Below are positions 1-8,543 of a stretch of 22,922 nucleotides of DNA, in pieces. The notes beneath the pieces are model-generated. The model was not told where the DNA came from. It ran no database searches and saw nothing but the letters and a program-made list of their open reading frames with translations. The stretch covers positions 1 to 22,922 of the forward strand of contig JAYMTA010000929.1 of the NCBI GenBank assembly GCA_036897625.1, given 5' to 3'. This DNA is from Pelargonium cotyledonis. Its lineage: Eukaryota; Streptophyta; Magnoliopsida; Geraniales; Geraniaceae. The first letter of the stretch is position 1. Each line of letters opens with the position of its first letter. Both the position numbers and the translations under genes were made by a program.

Positions 1-500
1 CTCCTTCTTAATGGTTTCCGAATATAACACCGACATCCCACTCGAGCATAAGAATCCCACCCTCTTCGAAAGTTAACTGGATCTGATTCCAAGAACATCC
101 CCACACCATTGCCTATTTGTTCACACAACTTCTCAGTTGTGTACCCCATCGGTATACCATGAATATGTATACACATGTCCACTGAATCAATTGTTACCTC
201 GAAAGGGTCATCCTCATTCTTGATCCTTGTAAGCAAAAACACATTTCCCCTATACGACCATGGCCCTTGATTTTCCACTTTCTCCGTTTCAACTTTGTCA
301 TAAAACTCGAAAGAATAGCGTAACTGAGCACTCAGACCAGAGGTAGGATCAAACAAATCTTTGATGGTGACGCCCTTCCTAGGCATCCATATCCATGCTA
401 TAATCTGTTGCATATTCTCAAAATTGATAGGGTCATCACTAAAAAAATGACCCACAAAATCTATGGCCTCCGAACCCACACCCCCGTCCGGCACCACACC
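1..500 (-). CDS. Partial DUF4283 / zinc-knuckle (gag-like) protein, open to the left edge
   Basis: Read leftward from position 500 (an in-frame TAG lies at 501-503), the frame stays open to base 1; the first Met is at 413. The translation reads SEAIDFVGHFFSDDPINF, then MQQIIAWIWMPRKGVTIKDL, then WSYRGNVFLLTRIKNEDDPF, CIHIHGIPMGYTTEKLCEQI, GNGVGMFLESDPVNFRRGWD and a terminal CYIRKPLRR. This follows the plant DUF4283 pattern (a W-x-P block, 'GPWS', a 'V-x-IHGIPMGY' block, 'IG...G.FLE.D' and 'R.P.RR'). That domain usually precedes a CCHC zinc knuckle in retroelement-derived or domesticated plant genes. The zinc knuckle would lie beyond base 1 and is not visible. I see no stop or frameshift within the domain. 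The true start is uncertain: 413 is the first Met, but homology begins upstream of it. It could be part of a LINE/LTR element or a captured copy. Confidence 0.72.
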
Positions 501-800
501 CTACGCCTCCGGTGATGACAAGGCCGTCCATGAACCCAGTCACATCATCCACTCCCCCCATATTCCCACCACCTCTATCCCGTTCTTCCATACGAACTGG
601 AGCCGACCGCCTGGCCACCGCACCACCTCGACTCACCCTCCCGTATACTCTTATACCCCGCCCAGGGCTGCGCTCGGGTGGTCCCCTCCACCCCCGACTG
701 CTGCCCTAAAGAGGCTCACCACCGTCCCCTCTCCTCCTCCACCCATCCCGGCCCCAACCCTGAGCCCTCCGCCATCTAACCCGACTACTGCCATGCGTTG
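463..800. other. GC-rich, strand-asymmetric tract next to the DUF4283 frame
   Basis: This stretch is far richer in G+C than the AT-rich sequence around it, with C-runs on the plus strand and G-runs on the minus strand. Plus-strand translation is Pro/Thr/Ser-rich with no stop (about 131 codons from 463). The minus-strand frame in register with the DUF4283 domain starts MAVVGLDGGG at 794 and is Gly-rich, but it contains several stops before 500. It may be the degraded leader of the DUF4283 protein or a low-complexity linker from an adjacent element. I recognise no domain on either strand. Confidence 0.4.
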
Positions 801-868
801 TTTTCAAGTTAACGAAGCAGATATAACTATTCGTCTTGTGTTGGAAACAAACTCGTGAAGAAGACGAA

Positions 869-892
869 AGCCTTGTTTGGGTAGTCTACTTC
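869..892 (+). repeat. Left terminal inverted repeat of the 4 kb element
   Basis: 24-bp arm beginning AGCCTTGTTTGGG. It pairs with the right arm with three mismatches and is followed at 895-925 by two copies of a TGTCTGTAGAGGTA motif. Confidence 0.75.
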
Positions 893-1287
893 AATTGTCT
901 GTAGAGGTAAAATGTCTGTAGAGGTAGCTGGAAGGAGGTAAAATATTTGTAGAGAATACACCTTTTGTTTGGTAAACTAATGTCTATAAGTAAATTGAAA
1001 AGGAATTTTGGATTTTGAGATTGTTTGGTAAAATTGTCTGTATGTAAGTGTATGAATTTGAAATTACTAAAACACCCTTTCATTAATAAATAGAATTAAA
1101 AATTACAACTCTGGTATATAGAAAGGGTAACAGTAACCCTAACGTTGTATTTCCAAATCCCCTCTTTTCTGTGGTCAACCATACCTATTATATACCTAAT
1201 ATCAGTGGTCTACCGTGCAAGTATTGATAATCTCACTTTTAGCAAAGCAAACTTCAATCATCGATCAATTTTATAGTCGACGGCGAC

Positions 1288-2361
1288 ATGGCTCCAAGGA
1301 AAAATCCAACAAGGTCTTCAAGGTCAGAAGTAAGAGCGATTAATTCTGAATCAGTGGAGGTACAGAAAGGAAAGAAAAAATCATCAAAGATTAGAGAATC
1401 CTCATAAGCGATCATGCCGAAATTGAAGAAATTGTTCGACTCCAAGGGTCATGAGAACAAATTCTTCAATCGTTTTTGTCAACGTGTTGTGGTTACAGGT
1501 ACTTATGTTCAATTTGATGATTTGGATGATATGCCAGTTGTCAATTAGTTAACTGAAGTGGATTTGGATAAATATTGCACAATTAGAGAACTAATATATG
1601 AAGACTTGGTTAAATATTTCTACTGTAATTTGTTTGTTAAAAAATCTGACAGTGGCATGGAGATGAGTACATTTGTGAAGGGAATTAGAATTAAGTTGGA
1701 TGAAAATTTGATTAGAGATGTTTTAGGGTTTAATGACCCAGATGAAGGTGAGAAAGATACATATGCACGATTTTTTAATGTGAATGACTCTGATGAGATT
1801 GAGGATTGGAAGTTTAGTATTTGTTTCAATATGTTTGCTGCCGATAAAAGTGTTGGTTTGTTGAACCCTTATATTAGAATTATGCATAAAATTGTGGTAG
1901 AATGCATTGTTCCTAGAAGTGGTTGTAAAACGAGTGTGTCATGTAAAGATGGATGTATTTTATGGCATATTCTTAGCAAAAAACAAATTCATATGCCATA
2001 TTTGATCTTGCGAACTATGGAACACACTGCGGGAGGAGGAGGGGGGAGGAAGAAGGCTTTACCGTATGGGATGATTGTCACAAAAATTTTGAAGAAAAAA
2101 ATGGTGTCTTTAGTTGGTGAGAAGATACTGGTTGTGAATGACCAATATGATGTTATTAACAAGTCGAAATTGACAAGTATGAGATATGATCATTTGGGTT
2201 GTTTGGATAATGATTGGGGTACCCTAAGTGATCCTCACCTTCGAGTGAATGAGTTTCCATTATTCAAGAATGGTGCTCATCCAATGAATTTGATGGATCT
2301 GTTGAGTTCATCAACAATTCAAAAACAAGGGATAACCACTTCTAGTTCTACACATGTATAA
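1288..2361 (+). pseudogene. Transposase_32-like (putative plant transposon protein) reading frame with two in-frame stops
   Basis: One frame runs from ATG 1288 (MAPRKNPTRSSRSEVR, a basic N-terminus) to TAA at 2359-2361. It is interrupted by TAA at 1405-1407 and TAG at 1546-1548; both interruptions lie in frame within convincing sequence (FDSKGHENKFFNRFCQRVVV between them). The remaining open part from 1558 encodes 267 aa with FYCNLFVKK, STFVKGIRIKLDENLIRDVL, then NPYIRIMHKIVVECIVPR and DGCILWHILSKKQIHMPYLI. That order (FY.NL / FVKG...L...I...LGF / LNP..R..H.I / W.IL..K.I...) resembles the plant 'putative transposon protein' domain PF20167, whose biochemical role is unknown. A Gly run from a G-rich tract at 2035-2051 interrupts the domain. 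Lies inside the TIR element, convergent with the Myb/SANT pseudogene. Family assignment is from memory of the motif pattern. Confidence 0.6.
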
Positions 2362-2643
2362 CCTCAAACAACTGCATATCTGGTAGCAATAATGATCTAT
2401 TAACAACAACAAACAAAATGTCATCCAAATCCATCTACATTAAGAAGATTACATGACAAAATTTCATCAATAATTAATACTTTACTTCATCAGTCATAAA
2501 TAAAGTAACAATATCTTGAGTCAACAACAAACATAATATATAGTTGTTATAAACCCTTTTAAGCAAATGCATATGCTATTCTAGTTTAAGGGTGACAAAA
2601 TTTAAAAGGTAGTTTCACATAATAGATGCAAACATAATTACAA
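2362..2643. other. AT-rich gap between the two convergent pseudogenes
   Basis: About 280 bp separate the 3' ends of the two convergent pseudogenes. It is AT-rich with AATAAA-like strings on both strands and probably holds their overlapping 3' ends. I see no further coding signal. Confidence 0.4.
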
Positions 2644-3923
2644 CTATGGTGGAACCGTTCCTTTTAACTCATGGTAATTTTTTATAGCATACTTCAACCA
2701 ATTCACCCGACCTTCATCATTGTCATAGAAACAAAAAACTTCACGGTATTCCTTCCATTCCACAAATTGGATCCTGTAACAACCCCAGGAATGGCTTTCA
2801 ACGTTCCTAATACTTCAGCAATTGACTTTACACTTCATGTACTTACAGTGCTATCAAATGCCATGTGGTTAATCTTTCCAAGAAATTGATGCAAACTATC
2901 TTTCAATGGTATACTACGAACATCTTTTCTAGATTTATTGACATATCTCCTCTTCATGTCTTTTTGAGAAATAGACAACTTAGGGAACTTCAAACTAGAA
3001 CTACTTTTCTCAATGCGGTCTTCTTCCATATCTTCAAAACCTTCATTATCATCATCAAGGTCAACTAGGTCATCCGAATCACCACTTCCTTCTATGTTAT
3101 GTGTTTCATCATGACATGTATTTCTCGCATCCGTTGCATCTTTGTACGGATTATATGTAACTTCACCACCGACAACAACATCTCTGAATAAATATGGATA
3201 ATGTTGCTCATATATATCCAATATTTTGCATTTAAACTTAGCTAAGTTTGGATTTTGCTGTCAATAAATATCATAATTTGATTAGAAAACAATAAAACAC
3301 CAATAACTAAACTGGAAAAAAATCGCAATGTTAATAATGATTACCTGAATCTTTCTATTCCACCAAGCATCATTAGCTATAATTGTATGTTTCATTGAAT
3401 CATATCCAATACCTGATTCATTGAGCATCAATCCAGAATATGCATTCCATTCTCTTTTCATGCCATCCCATTTGTTTTTAATTTTTTTTGAGTAAGCACC
3501 ATGCCTGTGGCTTGAAACAATTTTTTTACCAATATTATCCCATCATGCTTTTCTGAAATGAGTTCCTGGTCTATTCCCAGCAACTATCTCTTCTTTACAA
3601 GCATCAATAAAATGCATCACTGCATTTTCGGTCCATATTATCTTTCCCTTTGGTATTATCTCTTCAGACAAATCATGATCCTTACTCTTATTCTTGACTT
3701 TTCGGGTCATCTTAATTGATGAAGAGTTAGGTTAAACACGATGTTGATGCATTGTTTGTGTAGGGTATTGTGAGTTTGTAAATCCAGGTGGAGTACTTTC
3801 AGACGGTTGCATTTCATCACTACCAATATGATTCGTATTACCCCAATTTGGAACATGCAATGAACTAAGATATTCATTTTCCATTTGAGGATAATATGAA
3901 ATATCAGAGTTGTCTTTCTCCAT
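2644..3923 (-). pseudogene. Myb/SANT-like (Myb_DNA-bind_3) protein of the element, broken by stops
   Basis: Read leftward, ATG 3923 starts MEKDNSDISYYPQMENEYLS, a Pro/Gln/Ser-rich leader, with an in-frame TAA at 3732-3734. Next comes a Myb/SANT trihelix-type domain: IIWTENAVMHFIDACKEEIV, AGNRPGTHFRKA, a TGA at 3543-3545 where the family usually has Gly before Trp, WDNIGKK, NKWDGMKREWNAYSGLMLNE, and NDAWWNRKIQ. A phase-0 intron (3258-3344, GT-AG) separates this from NPNLAKFKCKILDIYEQHYP, the usual 'NP...K......D......' continuation. An acidic linker and a basic patch follow, then a TGA at 2835-2837 and the C-terminal region (SIAEVLGTLKAIPGVV, then after a frame change EYREVFCFYDNDEGRVNWLK) to a TAG at 2644-2646. 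In plants such proteins are often the DNA-binding partner encoded by PIF/Harbinger-type elements. Three stops and a frameshift mark this copy as dead. Confidence 0.65.
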
Positions 3924-4006
3924 CTAATACCAAAATAATTTATACTATCACTAGTTATTCAAAATGTATATAACAAATATGCAGTTCAAAGTTTATATAA
4001 CTATGT

Positions 4007-4270
4007 GGTCGACCCATATTCATTTTAGGTCTACCGCTTACAAAAACATGTGTTACTAAAAACTAACAAAGAGGTCAACCCATATTAACTCTAGGTTTAC
4101 CGCTTACAATTCAATCATGTGTATCTAAACTTATAACTAGAAGGTCGACCCATATACTTATGGGTTTACCAACTACTGGTCGACCTCCCAATGACCAGTC
4201 TACCATACAAGTACAAAATATGCATAACTCAAATCTAAGGTCAACCCACAACAGATCTCGGTAGACCTAG
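4007..4270. repeat. Degenerate subterminal repeats built on GGTCGACC / GGTCTACC
   Basis: GGTCGACCCATA-type motifs begin at 4007, 4073, 4143, 4179 and 4239 (variants GGTCGACC and GGTCAACC). In the first three units a GGTCTACCG or GGTTTACC motif follows some 20-25 bp later, often with GCTTACAA. The first three units are spaced 66-70 bp apart. Similar motifs, GGTCAACCATACC and GGTCTACCGTGCAAG, occur near the left end at about 1172 and 1207, just upstream of the plus-strand pseudogene. GGTCGACC is palindromic. The position inside both ends of the element, and upstream of both of its genes, fits protein-binding sites for transposition or transcription; that role is inferred. Confidence 0.55.
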
Positions 4271-4825
4271 CATGTTTTTTCATTGATGAACGTTACCAAA
4301 CCTATTTCAATCTTCTCAATCAATATTATTGCAAACTCAAGCAAAAAATGAACAACAAATGGAAGTCAGAAACAAGTACCTTCTATGGAAGATAGATGAT
4401 AGAAATGGTAGAATATGTTCTCTCTTTCAATGATTTTTCTTTGTAAAAAATCCTCTGCACTTCGTCTTCTCTCTTTCAACTCTTGTAAACTGCGCTTTCT
4501 ACCACTCTATCATATTATACAATTTCAATTTCAGATCTCAACCACATAGCTTTCAATGCATTGAAGATAGTGGTTGATAATTAGTTTGAAAAAGTAATCG
4601 GGTTGAGGTTAAATGAGTAATAAATCATCACAATTGCAGGGATAATATGTGAATGAAATTAATCACAGATGCTACAGTGATCTGTGCAGGAACCTCCCAC
4701 CTCCTGCGGAAATAGCTCCTGCAGAACCTCCTACAGACTCCAAACTCTATAAACACCATGAACAATTAACTTGCAGCCAAACATTTTTTGTCTTATTTAT
4801 CTATAGACATTGTTGCTGCAGGAGG

Positions 4826-4849
4826 CAAGTAGACAACCCAAACAAGGCC
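4826..4849 (-). repeat. Right terminal inverted repeat of the 4 kb element
   Basis: 24-bp arm ending CCCAAACAAGGCC, the inverted partner of the left arm. Immediately outside lies GAAGAC, which also occurs at 860-865 outside the left arm. Confidence 0.75.
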
Positions 4850-4857
4850 GAAGACAC

Positions 4858-5311
4858 CAAACCATTTAATTATGCTCAACCACATTCATATGTGTGATGG
4901 TCTATTACACCGTTCAAAATATTTTCCGCTGTGGATTTTGTATAAAAATATTAGTGGGTCCCACCATTTTAATAGATGCTTCCAATTTCCATCTGTCTAG
5001 CGGCCTACGGTGCCACATGTCAAGTAATCTGCAACATCAAGCAATGACCGAAAAGGGCAATTTGGGCACATAAAAATACAGCAATGGTTCGAATCAGCTG
5101 GAGCTGGAGCTTTATAGGGTTAGGGTTTTTACTTTCTTCTCTGCAGCTCTACATAACATTTGCTCTAATTAAGCATTTCAGCTTTACATTGCTGCGCGGT
5201 CGATTGATCGGAGATTTTCTGGGGGATTGGTGCTGCTTCAATCGACATCGTCTGATCGCTCCTGGGCTTTGGTGCCCTCTGGCCGTTCAAATCCATGATC
5301 ATTAGCGTCTC
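4858..5311 (+). promoter_or_regulatory. Promoter and 5' UTR region of the three-exon gene at 5312
   Basis: This interval lies between the TIR element and the start codon at 5312. It holds a telo-box-like AGGGTTAGGGTTTTT at 5116-5130 (AAACCCTA on the opposite strand), a motif common just upstream of transcription starts of plant growth and translation-related genes. A CT-rich stretch follows it. An upstream frame from ATG 5084 ends at 5305, seven bases before the main ATG; it would matter only if transcription starts before 5084, which the telo-box position makes doubtful. Confidence 0.4.
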
Positions 5312-7514
5312 ATGGACCCGTCTCCAATCCACACCACTCCTGAAGCTGAAGAAGATGAGTGGGGTATTCACATTTTCCCCAATTATACATTGCTTTATCT
5401 TCTAGTTTTTTTGCTTTGGTCATTGAAATTCTTCCATGTTTGGTGTCTAGTTGTTTTTGAGATACTTCTTCGTGTATGGGTATTGAAAATTTTGAATTGG
5501 GTCTTTTGGATATTCTTCTGTTTTGTGATGTTCTTTTCCAGTGGTGCATAGATTGATTTCATGCTCAAATTTGCAATTTTGGGCTTTCATTCTTAAAAAA
5601 GGTTTTTTTTTTGGGTATTGGACAGTAGTTGATATGATTTTCCCAGTGTGAAGCCATATTCTGTTCACGCTGTTCATTTTGAAGTAATCTTATTGCCCAA
5701 AGAAACATTTTTAGGTCTTTCAATAGTTACATTAATAAAAATTAAAAACCTAGGATTTGTTTTCTGTTTAGCATAGATAGAAAGTAAATTGTTGCATGTT
5801 TTGAGATGCAATGCATGAGTGTAACTGTGAACCTGCAGTTGTTTTGAATGCATGATAAATTGTTCGTCCCAGGATGACATAACAAACTATTCTGGCTTTT
5901 CACTTGTTTTCGTATTTGTGTTTGAAACTTTGTTGCATTGATATGTATTTCCAAACCTAGATGTCGATGGTCCCTGTTCCTTTTTCACATAGAGATGCGC
6001 AATTGGATAGCTGATAGACTTTTCACTATACTTGGTGATCTTTGAATTTACACTTTGTTATTTTCTGAATTGCACTTTTGTACTGAATTATTGAGATTTC
6101 ACTTGCAAATGGATATGTTCTTTATTCAAATTTAACTATAACTGAAAACACATTATGCCAAAGCACTTGGAATCCGTTGTGGGTTATGTTTATGAGTTTT
6201 ATATATAAAAGATTAAAAAATAGAGTGCATATAGTCAATTATCATTATAATACTTAATAAATCCATTGCTTGTGATCCTAGTATGATCCATGTACATAAT
6301 ATCCAATTCTATTTGTATAATAGTAAAAGATTATACTACTATTCAGTTAACACAATATTTGGAGCAATTGTATGAATCATACCTCTTTTGAGTGTTAATA
6401 TATAACTTCGTTATATTGGTGAATACTTATCTACCGTCTTTTTGGTATCATTGTATTTGATATGATTTCAAGTTTTTCAGTATCTGTTTTGTGGCTGCAT
6501 GTTTTGCCCGCAAAATGTAACTAAATTTTGAATCTCTGATTTATATAGGTTGTTATGGAGCATTGTTTTGAAAATATCTGCTGATTAGGTTTTATTTACA
6601 TCATAGCATTTGGTAAGTATTATAATGATTTGAAGTGTGTGGAAATTGGAAAGTTGCCTTGTATTTTTTCCACTATTGCTGTGGAAATTATCAAGCTAGA
6701 CTTGAAAATACCTTTTTCCAAGTGAGAGTTGAAGTGAACCTATATAATGTTCAGTGAGAGGAGGCGTGAAGTGACCTGTTCAATCCTTTAAATAATTGGT
6801 TTTCTATCATCATTTTTTGGAAGACTTAACATATGGTCCCCCATGTAGACTGCTTTTTTTAAATCATTAACAATCTAAATATTTGTTACTAATCATAATG
6901 ATTGCTACATACCTAATGTGAAGATGTGATGTATTTAGTGTTAGTTCTGTCAGTATAATGATGTAGAAGATGATTTCAAAAGACTAACTATATTGGAGCA
7001 TGACTTTTGGTGATTGTATTAGATACTGATGGATTTGTGATTCCAAGCTTGGGAATAGAAGAAACAGATCAAAGTAAGTCTGATGCTCCAGAAGTAGAAG
7101 CCTGCAAACCTTCTTCTCCGAAGGTCAGCTGCTTGGTCCTTTTAGAAAATATATATTAATTTTTTTTGTACCCTGTGGATGTAGAATGCTATTTTCTAAA
7201 AGCCTTAATATGAGCTTGTGCAGACTAAAAAAGAAGAGAACAGCTACATATACCTTGGACCACACGGAGCCCCTCCTTCACAATCAAAGCAGCAAGAGTT
7301 GAATCCTGGTGGCCGAAAGCAGCGATTCAAGAAGAAACTTAAGGAAGCAGATAGAAAGATCAGCAGCAGCACAGGGCGGGAAAATAAGTTGGAGCATTTG
7401 CAAGAGCTGGTGGGTGGTGGAAAAGGCGGTTCCAACATGTCAAAGGGATCTCCCAGGGATTGGCTAGACCCACATTGTAACGAGTCTCAATTTGACCGGT
7501 GGAACCCCCAGTAA
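5312..7514 (+). CDS. Small basic plant protein of unknown function (147 aa, three exons)
   Basis: Coding exons inferred as 5312-5363, 7023-7123 and 7224-7514, with GT-AG introns of 1659 and 100 bp. Joining them gives an uninterrupted 147-aa frame. Exon 1 encodes 17 residues ending EAEEDEW and is joined in phase 1 to DTDGFVIPSLGIEE; this join makes an acidic, conserved-looking 'EDEWDTDGFVIPSLGI' block (residues 14-29). Residues 60-100 contain YLGPHGAPPSQSKQQEL and a Lys/Arg-rich stretch GRKQRFKKKLKEADRK; the C-terminus holds SPRDWLDPHCNESQFDRW. No signal peptide or membrane segment is visible. The composition suggests a mostly disordered, possibly nuclear or RNA-associated protein, which is inference. 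I believe this is a conserved single-copy plant family but cannot name it. The stop lies inside CAGTAAGT, which resembles a splice donor, so a longer isoform is conceivable. Confidence 0.78.
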
Positions 7515-8543
7515 GTGCAGTTATATCCAATATATCAGCTTATTGTTCTTTCTGAGAAAAACAGATTTATTGAAGTTATGTATTCTAATAATAATCCTTC
7601 GGTTGGACACTTTGGTTTTGTTGCCATTTCAAATGATATCATATGGAAGGTTGAATATCTAAATCAGATTTTGCCAGAAATGATGTGTTGTGGTAGATCA
7701 GGATGAAAATCTGCAATATTGATGATGACATTGAGTCAGATTATGAAGGAAATCTATATATGGCCAAATCCATATATATGTTCAATACTGACAATGCATT
7801 ACTAACCAAAGCTCAACTTTTTGTTTCCCTGGTTATGCCATTGCTTGATTGACAAGTCATGGTTTCTGTGATTTTATTTGTTTGTTTCAATTTTGCCTTC
7901 CAAAAAGACATACTGTATGATGGAATCAAGAAGTCAACTAATGCAATACCCAATTCTTCAAATACTCCAATTACATCAATTGATAGTCCCTGAATTTTAA
8001 GAATTTAAACTGCTAAAAAAAAAAGTAAATTATTTTATTATTATTTCAAAAATTGACACTTTTTTCATTGATTTACCTACGTAAGTTCATTCACAATAAA
8101 CCAAATGCATATGAACTTTATCTTTTCATTCATTATTTGTAATGGAAGATTTACTTGCAACCAACCAGAGTCCATCTTCAAGGCTCTGTTACTGTTTTTG
8201 TTTGTAAAACCCACAAATTGAAAGTAGAATCAACCTCAATGGCCACAATTTATCATTCCCTGTTCTCAAAAGGCATGCACTGCATAATAATTCACAACAC
8301 TATAGTTTTGCGCCAAAAATATTAATCACTTCTCTTTGTCAGTTACCATGTCATGCAATCTTCTCATGTAGAAACAAAATGGTTAGTTAGTCAATACAAT
8401 ACAACAGACCGTGCTGGCCGAAATGAATGAGAAATTCCAATTCTAGCTAAATGTAATTGTAACTGCTCCTATATCAAAGTTAAGAGTTCTGCTAAGAAAC
8501 CCCGTGAGATGTAATGTAATGCTAGCTGCTTCTTGGTCTGAGC
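7515..8543. other. 3' UTRs and spacer between two convergent genes
   Basis: This holds the 3' end of the plus-strand gene ending at 7514 and the 3' UTR of the minus-strand cysteine-synthase-like gene ending at 8544. It is AT-rich with a poly-A run near 8016-8026. I see no further gene; short open frames here have no recognisable content. Confidence 0.5.

Larger units (their letters stand above)
869..4849. mobile_element. ~4 kb TIR-bounded DNA transposon-like element, decayed
   Basis: The left end reads AGCCTTGTTTGGGTAGTCTA and the right end, reverse-complemented from 4849, reads GGCCTTGTTTGGGTTGTCTA; 21 of 24 terminal bases match. Flanks: GAAGACGAA (860-868) on the left and GAAGACACC (4850-4858) on the right. 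This fits either a 3-bp duplication GAA or an eroded 9-bp duplication sharing GAAGAC. Subterminal sequences at both ends repeat variants of TGTCTGTAGAGGTA and CTGCAGGAGG. Inside are two convergent pseudogenes, Transposase_32-like on plus and Myb/SANT-like on minus. A Myb/SANT partner and 'GGCCTTGTTTGG' ends point to a PIF/Harbinger-like element, but GAA is not the usual TWA target and a 9-bp duplication would point to a Mutator-like element. I found no DDE transposase frame, so the class stays open. Confidence 0.68.

Noticed and set aside
1..70. An apparent frameshift at the C-terminal side of the DUF4283 domain
   Set aside because: A careful recount of the G-run near 56-62 shows the frame is continuous; the earlier reading had dropped one base.
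439..709. Short open frames on both strands in the GC-rich tract (for example minus 439-636, plus 512-709)
   Set aside because: GC-rich DNA opens all frames; the compositions are low-complexity and the minus 439-636 frame is out of register with the DUF4283 domain that overlaps it.
2835..2850. GTAAGT at 2846-2841 (minus) as a third splice donor in the Myb/SANT-like gene
   Set aside because: The consensus is good, but homology (SIAEVLGTLKAIPG) continues in the same frame directly after the stop and no downstream acceptor restores the C-terminal frame convincingly, so a nonsense change plus frameshift is simpler.
2671..3068. Plus-strand frames at 2671-2889 and 2865-3068
   Set aside because: They are antisense shadows of the Myb/SANT-like pseudogene.
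5084..5305. A 73-codon frame just upstream of the 147-aa gene, possible upstream ORF
   Set aside because: No recognisable protein, and the telo-box at 5116-5130 suggests that transcription begins after its ATG.
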